Assembly: GCF_964204865.1 (NCBI RefSeq)
Contig: NC_135262.1
Coordinates: 6,572,001 to 6,636,000 of the forward strand
DNA from: Styela clava
Taxonomy: Eukaryota; Chordata; Ascidiacea; Stolidobranchia; Styelidae
Direction: 5' to 3'
DNA length: 64,000 nucleotides
Shown here one piece after another: positions 57,101 through 64,000 of the stretch. Each line of letters opens with the position of its first letter. Position 1 is the stretch's first letter. Position numbers and translations under genes: made by a program. The notes under the pieces are model-generated. The model saw only the letters and a list, made by a program, of their open reading frames with translations. It was not told the DNA's origin and ran no database searches.

Positions 57101-60100
57101 CCCAGCCTATCGGATCCAAAGATACTCCAAGCAATAATAATTCGAGTCTTGTACCTTCCAATGGATTCAACGTATCAAATATCAAATCGGAGATGGGGGG
57201 TAAAGGCGGAAAGGTAATTTGATTTTTCCTTCTTTAATATTTTTGAAATATTCAAAAAGGTGGTTAAATCAATATCATTTTACAGTAAATTTCCTTCGAA
57301 TTTATAAGTGATATATTTTTTCTTGTAGCCCATTGGAATGGAAGCGTCAGATTCTACTCCGTTAGTAAAAACGGAACCTCAGGATCAAGGTTTCGGGTCA
57401 ACGGGAAAACCGGGTTGGTCTCCTTCCGTCTCGTCCAACACTGAGGTCAAGGTAAGTCTATGCTGGAATTATTGAAGGTTTGAGATCACAGGTTCGAATC
57501 CGAGTTAGTATATGATTAGAAGAACCTCCACATCACATAGGATAAAAGAAATTCGATATTTCAGACCAGAAAAATATTGGGTATATTTCCCTATTGCACT
57601 CCTAACAAGATCTTGAGTAGGCAGATGCTAAGAAATGTCTAGAAAGATCAATATTGGGTACTCCCGAAGTATATGAACCATGTGTACCAGGTTAGGGTTT
57701 GGCCATAATTTCAGGTGCAAATACTATAGGAGTCACTTGGCTATTCCTGAACTCGTATTAGAACTAAAGAAAATTGGAACAAAATTATGGCCTAACCCTA
57801 ACCTGGTACTCATACTACGTTCCGGTTTCCGCCATCTTGGTTCACATACTTCGGGAGTACCAAATACTGATCTTTTTAGACATTTCTTAGCAGTTGCCTA
57901 CTCAAAATTTTGTTAGGAGTGTAATAGGAAAACTTCATAAAGATGGAATGAAACTTTTTTAACAACATCCGTAGTTGCTTGCTCTGTGCCTCGTTAGGAG
58001 TAAAAAAGGGAAAGTTCATAATGATGGAATGTTGATTTTTATTACCGCAGAAAATTTTATACCAACGTTTCGTTTATTTTCAGATGGAACCGAGCGATCA
58101 TTTTGCTGCGACCCCGTCTCCAGCACCTACTCAGAGTTCATCGAATCATGATCCCTTCGTAAAACAAGAAAGCGTATCGTCATCGGGTGAACCAAGAAAG
58201 GTTTCAAGAAAAGGTAATGTACATGTCGTCATATATAGGTTATAAAATGGATTTGGTAAAAATAAATTAGCTAAGGGTCCGCCCATTTTACTACTAATCG
58301 ACGAATGATACAATGTACATTCTAGTCATGGTGTTGAAATGTAGTGAAAGAGTCCAAAAACCAAATCAAAATTTCATTTTCTTCCTTGGATTCAATTTTT
58401 TTTTTATAATCCAATTTCACAATAATTTAATTTACAATTTTTATAAGACATGCAATTCCTCATAATATGACTCTTTTTTTCGCAGTGTTTGAACCTCAAG
58501 AATTGAAAGTGGGATTGTTGCCTATCGTTGAAAAATTATACAAACAAGAACCAGAAGCTCTTCCATTCAGACAACCAGTCGATCCCGAGAAACTTAACAT
58601 TCCGGTTTGTATTTTTTATATTTCATCCAGTGTTGGCTAGAAGTTCCCAAACCTAAAAGTCGTGACTCAAGTTGAGACTCGAGTTATCAGAGTCGAGACT
58701 CAAGTTGAGACTCGAGTTATCAGAGTCGTGACTCAAGTTGAGACTCAAGTTATCAGAGTCGTGACTCAAGTTGAGACTCGAGTTGTCAGAGTCGTGACTC
58801 AAGTTGAGACTCTCAAGTTGAGACTTGAGTTATCAGAGTCGTGACTCAAGTTGAGACTCGAGTTATCAGAGTCGTGACTCAAGTTGAGACTCGAGTTATC
58901 AGAGTCGTGACTCAAGTCGAGACTCTAGTTATCAGAGTCAGGACTCAAGTTGAGACTCGAGTTATCAGAGTCTTGTTTCAAGTCGAGACTCGAGTTATCA
59001 GAGTCTTGGTTCAAGTCGAGACTCGAGTTATCAGAGTCGGGACTCAAGTCAAGACTCCTGATATCTGAGTCGTTGTGTGTCTCTGACGTACCTAAATGAG
59101 TAATCTTGGGTTTTCCTTATTCAGGATTATTTTGACATTGTGACGGAGCCCATGGATCTGGCATCGATTCGTAAAAATCTGGAAACTGGGAAATACAAGG
59201 AACCTTGGGAATTCATTAGCGACATTTGGCTCATGTTTAACAATGCTTGGCTGTACAATCGACGGACAACGCGAGTTTACAAGTATTGTTCAAAATTGAA
59301 AGAGATTTTTGAAGCGGAAATAGACCCGGTCATGCAAAGCCTCGGATATTGCTGTGGAAGAAAGGTGGGTTAAAACATTTGATTGAACTAAAAAAAAACT
59401 TTTTTTTGTTTACTTTCACTGGGGAGTAGCAGGCCAAATCCAGATACCTTATCATTTCAATTATATTATCAAAATTTGAATTTGCAACTGTGAGAAAATT
59501 AGGATGAATTTTTTTTTAATATTATAAAATTTCAGAAATTAGATGAAGGCCCTCGCGCCCTCAATGTGACATTCCAATTGTTTAATGTGATATTCTTTCA
59601 AATAAATTAATTTTAAATTATCCCTAAAATTTGTAATATTGATTATTTTTCCAGTTGGAGTTTATGCCGATGACGCTGTGCTGTTATGGAAAGCAACTTT
59701 GTACTATTCCAACTGGTGCCGTCTACTATGACTATCAGAATAGGTAAGATAGTTGAAGTAGTGTTACTTGTTATTAGGGCTCTGGGGTTGTCTTCAATGG
59801 AGTGTGGGCAGGAGTTAAAATTTCACTCTCCCCGTGTTCGAGATTGTAGACTTTTGTGACGAAATAACTCAAAATTGTTTATGCTTTCTTAAAAGTCTTT
59901 TGAAGACGGTTTGCATACGCCAAAGTCCGTTCTCATAATCTGATTTTTCCGGAGCTAGGGTCAAAATAAATTTTAACCTGGAATCGGGCTCAAACTCTAA
60001 AATTGATTGTAGTTTTTCTTCAGCTTAACAGCCATGCTAGTTTAAGTAGGATGATAACGCTATTGACGCTACTTTTTACTTTTCAGATACGACTACTGTG

Positions 60101-63100
60101 AAAAATGCTTTAACGACATTAATGGTGACGTGATTTCGTTAGCAGACGATCCGAGCAAACCCCAGTCATCCATGACGTAAGTCGACATAAATTTTTTCGT
60201 ATTTCATCTTTATCCCTCAAATACTTTCACATTAATTTTCCCCTTTTTCTATTTTAGAACAATACCAAAGAGTCAATTCGAAAAGAAGAAAAATGATGTA
60301 CTCGACTCGGAGCCGTTTGAAATTTGTCAGGAATGTGGAAGGAAAATGCACAAGATATGTGTACTACACATGTCTCCTATATGGCCTGAAGGGTAATTTT
60401 AGATTTTTGAGTCTCACTAGATTACTTTTATGCCACATATATCAGAAGTTTGTAACAGAGCTCGCCCATATTGTTTGGCAAATCTTTATCGAATTATATT
60501 TAGGTGCGATAGTCTATCGGTTCAAAGGGGGGGCTGACATTTACAATAACAAAAGTATTTCAAGATATGAAAAATTGTTATGTATGGTACAGAAAAAAAA
60601 AATTTATTTTCACGTTTCAAAAGGGGGGTCCTGAACCTCCCCTCCTGGCTATGTCCCTGGTGAGCTTTAGACTTGACGGTATTGGCATCGCAGACTTACC
60701 CAGTGTCTAATAAATTGGATAGACAATGTCGGATCTGAAAGTTTCAGCTTTTTCCAAAAAAATAATATCGGCTGACATATCGTTAAATGTCAGTGCATTG
60801 TTAAAAGTATCACATGTGAAATTCATTTTTTTAATTGTCCTATTTTGACATAGATTTACATGTGACGATTGTCTGTCGAAACGAGGAGCCCAACGTAAAC
60901 CTAATCGCTACGTCGGTGTGAAATTGCCTCAAAACAAGCTAGGTGAACACATCGAACGCAGAGTTAACAATTACATCAAGCGAAACGACTCTACCGGAGA
61001 AGCAGGACACGTTCATATACGAGTCGTCTATAGCGGAGATAAAACGGTTGAAGTTCGCTCCGGAATGAAAACTAAGTAAGTATTTCAATAACATACTGAT
61101 ATTACACTCAATTGGCAATGACACTTTTTTTTTAGCTGTCATCTGTCAAATATGTTAACGCAATGTGTCCCTAAACCTAATTTATATTCAAAGAATTCTT
61201 TGGAAAGAATCATATTAGGATTTATGGTTTGATACTAAATTCGGAGAAATATAATTTTTTTTGGAAAAAAATAATATTTTTTTTTCAACTTTTCTACTTA
61301 GATTTGTTGATACTAAAGAAATGCCTGAAACGTTTCCTTATCGAGCAAAAGCATTTTTCGCATTTGAAGAAATTGACGGCGTCGACGTTTGTTTCTTTGG
61401 CGTACATGTGCAGGTGAATGACTGAAATATTGCATTTATTTTTAGGCATTGCTATATTGGGTACTCCCGTAGTGTGTACCAGGTTAGGGTTAGGCCGTAA
61501 TTTTATTCTGATTTTCCTTATTTTAGTTCTTTTCCGAGTTTGGGGACTGTCCCTGTTAGCCAAGTGAATATACCCCCTACCCATAGGTTTCAGTCCCTTT
61601 ACACAACTTTATGTCAAATAGGGGATTGTTACACACACTCCTGGAGCTATTATTATTTTTGTGAATAAAAACCTTTTGTTTTCAACTTTTCACAGGAATA
61701 CGGCTCTGATGCTCCAAAACCCAATCAACGACGAGTTTATCTCTCTTACCTCGATTCAGTTCATTTCTTTCGACCGAGGCATCTGCGTACTGCGGTATAT
61801 CATGAAATTTTGATTGGATATTTCGAATACTGTAAAAACCTCGGGTACGATTTCATTTTCTTTTTTATCTTTGATCAAAAGTTATTTGAAATTTAGGTTA
61901 TTATGAATTATGTTCCTCAAATCTGTATTTTTATTTATTTCGTTCATAATAGGTACGAATTTGCTCACATATGGGCCTGTCCTCCTTGTGAGGGAGATGA
62001 TTATATCTTCCACTGCCATCCACAGGAACAAAAAATTCCCAAGCCAAAACGACTACAGGACTGGTACAAGAAAATGCTTGATAAAGCCATAGTAAGTTAT
62101 TGATATTCATCATTGAGTAATGCTTCGCTGGCGATTAGTGCTTGTCAAGAATGATACATTTCAAATTAAGATTACTGAAGTTGAGCAGAGTCAATGACTC
62201 GATTTGAGTTGAGTCAATGACTCGATTTGAGTTGAGTCGATGACTCGATTTGGGTAGAGTCAATGATTGATTTGAGTAGAGTCGATGACTCGATGTGAGT
62301 AGGGTCAATGACTCAATTTGAGTAGAGTCGATGACTCGACTTGAGTAGAGTCAATGACTCGATTTGAGTAGAGCCAATGACTCAATCCCATTAACGCTAG
62401 GTAGGAAAATCATCACTTGACTGATACACTGTTTCCAAATACATCTCCAAAGGTCTTTAATACACTATACAATCAATGTAGGATATTCAGTGCCCCGAAC
62501 CAATATGACTATAATTTTGACAGAAACGAATCCGAGTTGCTCAAAATAACTTGAAATTGTTTTTTGACATGTTTTCAATATTATAATTTTATATGTTTGA
62601 TATTTATTAATAAACAAAACTTATCCACCAGAGTGAACAAGTTATCATCGACTACAAAGACATATTTCATCAAGCCAAGGAAGACAGGCTTCAGTCTGCA
62701 AGGGAACTACCGTACTTCGAGGGCGATTTCTGGCCCAACGTATTGGAAGAAAGCATAAAAGAAATTGAACAGGAAGAAGAGGATAGAAAACAAGCAGAAG
62801 CTAGTGAACAGGCAGCTGCGGAAGAGGTGAATTGAATATTTAAATTTTGACATTTCATAGTCTGCAACCGGCAACCTATTTTTAAATATTGTGTGTCGAG
62901 AGCATTTTTGGGTTTCTTATTTTACTGCCTAATTAAGTATATACATCAAGAGTCTGAATTATGACTCCAAATTATAATAAAAACACGCCAATCTCAGCAG
63001 GATTGCTCATATTTAAATTATTACATCATCAATATGGATATTTCAATTTTAAATCGTCAACCAAAATCACTACTATTATTCATTACTAGAGAAATTCAAC

Positions 63101-64000
63101 AGTTACTGTAGGACTATGGCCAAACTTGATCTGTGACACTAAATTTTTCCCTCTCCGACCCCGGGGTCTTGATCACGCTCTAATTGTTACCCCCTTTTAT
63201 CTAATCCAAAATCGTTATATTTCATATTCTTCTCCCTGTTCGACACAATCAGGCCCTCTTATTCAAGTTTTCACCCCTCCAATCCCAGTCTGACAGTGGT
63301 GGAAATAATAACTCGAAAAATGGAAAAAACAAAAAATCGAAGAAAGCCAACATCAAGAAAACTTCACAAAGAACTACGAAGAAGAAATTACCGCAAGTCA
63401 TGAATGACCTGTCCGATAAACTTTATCAAATTATGGAAAAACACAAAGAGGTTAGTCTGCATTTTTTTATCTCTTGTTCGAAGGTAAATCCACTAGAATA
63501 AAATAGGAAATACTAATTGAATAATGTTTATCTCAATTATTCGTCATAAACAAATTTGATTTCCGATTGTCTTCAAGAATTTCTTTTGTGGAACAGACCC
63601 ATTTCGGAATATATTCGATATTTCATGTCCGAAATTTTAGAATGTATTCGAAATACCAAATTATTCGGTTTTTGGCCATCATCACCCGCGGTCGCCGTAC
63701 TGATACCTACTGCATAATTGAAAATTAAATTCATACATTTCATTGAACGTTCATATATGTGCAATGCTAAAGCATATAATTCTCAAGAAGTTCAGTTGTT
63801 AAATAATTTCATTTCTAAGCATTCATTTGGGTAATCATTTATTATTTGTATATCATACAGGTATTTTTTGTTATCCGCCTTCAATCTGTCGAAATGATCA
63901 GCAAAATGGGACCTACTGTTGACCCTGACCCAACCATGCAGTGTGACCTGATGGACGGAAGAGATGCATTCTTAACACTCGCTCGCGAAAAACATTACGA
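51184..64000 (+). CDS. CREBBP/EP300: CBP/p300 histone acetyltransferase and coactivator, 29 exons, truncated by window end
   Basis: Exons: 51184-51229, 51433-52211, 52443-52577, 52928-53143, 53258-53371, 53445-53600, 53681-53780, 53902-54165, 54481-54571, 54653-54754, 54905-55022, 55114-55222, 55318-55589, 56363-56488, 56602-57213, 57329-57451, 58084-58213, 58486-58604, 59125-59364, 59655-59743, 60087-60176, 60258-60392, 60854-61075, 61302-61413, 61696-61844, 61953-62091, 62632-62826, 63289-63450, 63861-64000+. All phases agree; 1,761 residues are present. Domains: N-terminus [19 protein letters not shown]1 about 458-546 ([21 protein letters not shown]…); KIX about 649-735 ([19 protein letters not shown]); bromodomain about 1170-1275 ([22 protein letters not shown]); RING/PHD about 1285-1405; HAT from about 1405, with [23 protein letters not shown] and [10 protein letters not shown]. 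Exon 28 encodes the Lys-rich autoinhibitory loop. It acetylates histones such as H3K27 as a nuclear coactivator. ZZ, TAZ2 and the C-terminal interaction region lie beyond the window. The exon 28 start could instead be 63253. Confidence 0.96.
55695..56168. mobile_element. Short hAT element in CBP/p300 intron 13
   Basis: Starts CAGTAGTTCTCAAACTTTTA; the right end read inversely is GAGTGGTTCTCTTCTCAACA, a matching hAT-type terminus. Flanking 8-mers TTGTACCT (55687-55694) and GTGTACAT (56169-56176) agree at 6 of 8 positions. GTACCACC and CGTGCCAC motifs lie inside opposite ends. 474 bp, non-coding. Located between the post-KIX Met-rich exon and exon 14. Confidence 0.75.
57578..57940. mobile_element. 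Large inverted-repeat element in CBP/p300 intron 16
   Basis: Outer arms: CACTCCTAACAAGATCTTGA and GAGTAGGCAGATGCTAAGAA at the left answer TTCTTAGCAGTTGCCTACTC and TTTTGTTAGGAGTG at the right. Inner arms: GGGTACTCCCGAAGTATATG answers CACATACTTCGGGAGTACC. Arms total about 90 bp each around a MITE core of the GGGTACTCC family. The outer repeat may be a separate element into which, or with which, the MITE moved. Confidence 0.8.
58662..59072 (+). repeat. 33-bp minisatellite in CBP/p300 intron 18
   Basis: About 12 copies of a 33-bp unit (GTGACTCAAGTTGAGACTCG followed by AGTTATCAGAGTC) with a few substitutions and one partial unit. The unit itself contains the near-palindromic words ACTCAAGTTGAG and ACTCGAGT. 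Because 33 is a multiple of three, long frames stay open through it, but it lies between two exons that form one bromodomain and is spliced out. Confidence 0.93.
60510..60662. mobile_element. Transposon remnant in CBP/p300 intron 22
   Basis: AGGGGGGGCTGACATTTACA near the left and AAAAGGGGGGTCCTGAACC, CCCCTCCTGGCTATGTCCCTGG at the right resemble the common animal DNA-transposon end CAGGGRC(G)TAGCCAGG. The class cannot be fixed from this fragment. Confidence 0.45.
61459..61648. mobile_element. GGGTACTCC-family repeat, longer subtype, in CBP/p300 intron 24
   Basis: GGGTACTCCCGTAGTGTGTACC at the left, then AGGTTAGGGTTAGGCC, TTTTATTCTGATTTTCCTTA, CCAAGTGAATATACCCCCTA and CATAGGTTTCAGTCCCTTTA, as in the copy at 28416-28630. 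The right end ACACACTCCTGGAGC mirrors the left. TATT flanks both sides. Confidence 0.8.
62188..62386 (+). repeat. 23-bp minisatellite in CBP/p300 intron 26
   Basis: About 8.6 copies of a 23-bp unit, GAGTCAATGACTCGATTTGA plus GTA/GTT, with AA/GA and CG/CA alternation between units. It shares the GACTCGA word with the 33-bp array 3 kb upstream, but the period is different. Confidence 0.92.

Noticed and set aside
57484-57510. B-box-like AGGTTCGAATCCGAG suggesting a tRNA gene
   Set aside because: No cloverleaf or A box at the right distance; most likely a diverged SINE fragment in a CBP/p300 intron.
23610-57810. Telomere-like CCTAACCCTAACC strings (for example 23607-23620, 57788-57801)
   Set aside because: Only two units long and always embedded in the same GGGTACTCC-family element, so they are transposon sequence and not interstitial telomere.
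58662-59068. Open frames encoding an 11-residue [11 protein letters not shown] repeat protein
   Set aside because: They arise from a 33-bp tandem repeat in an intron between two bromodomain exons; the frame has no independent start, splice or domain support.
60293-60634. 113-residue frame overlapping CBP/p300 exon 22
   Set aside because: Wrong frame relative to the PHD exon and runs into an intronic transposon remnant.
1-64000. CRISPR arrays, bacterial operons, riboswitches, viral genes
   Set aside because: Looked for and not seen; the short direct repeats present are minisatellites or transposon copies, and all genes have animal features.

Overview
The window looks like A+T-rich nuclear DNA of a small-genome invertebrate chordate, most probably an ascidian tunicate. 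The genes are animal genes (ADAM17, CBP/p300, SPRYD7, PDRG1, TMEM230, a Gα-like pair). Introns are short, mostly 0.1-1 kb. Two genes sit 27 bp apart on one strand with a splice-acceptor-like motif between them, as in spliced-leader operons. No bacterial, organellar or viral gene was recognised. Every gene I can support is on the + strand. The assignment to tunicates is inference; another trans-splicing invertebrate is possible.

Layout. Positions 1-5976 have no recognisable host gene but carry a 146-bp tandem duplication and two short hAT elements, each with a perfect 8-bp target duplication. At 5977-7050 and 17814-18872 lie two intronless, full-length Gα-like genes whose nucleotide-binding and catalytic motifs are eroded. 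Between them is a two-exon F-box/WD40 gene (13261-15439). A long, gene-poor, repeat-bearing stretch (18873-24834) leads to the TMEM230-PDRG1 gene pair (24856-25623), then intronless SPRYD7 (27506-28096) and a membrane-anchored sulfotransferase-like gene (29915-30673). ADAM17 (TACE) follows in 14 exons (32554-43262). After a second gene-poor stretch (43263-51183), 29 exons of a CBP/p300 acetyltransferase gene run off the right edge at 64000. They cover everything from the N-terminus through TAZ1, KIX, bromodomain, RING/PHD and most of the HAT domain.

Repeats fill introns and intergenic space: short hAT elements with 8-bp target duplications, a dispersed inverted-repeat family beginning GGGTACTCC, a 0.5-kb foldback, tRNA-derived SINE-like copies, and three minisatellite-like tracts built on the word GACTCGA/GACTCAA in introns of ADAM17 and CBP/p300.

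The genes are mostly independent housekeeping or signalling genes and do not form a pathway. The likely co-expressed unit is TMEM230-PDRG1. The least conventional protein-coding content is the pair of Gα-like predicted pseudo-GTPases. Exon boundaries were set by reading frame, GT/GC-AG sites and remembered family sequences; no alignment or transcript data were available.
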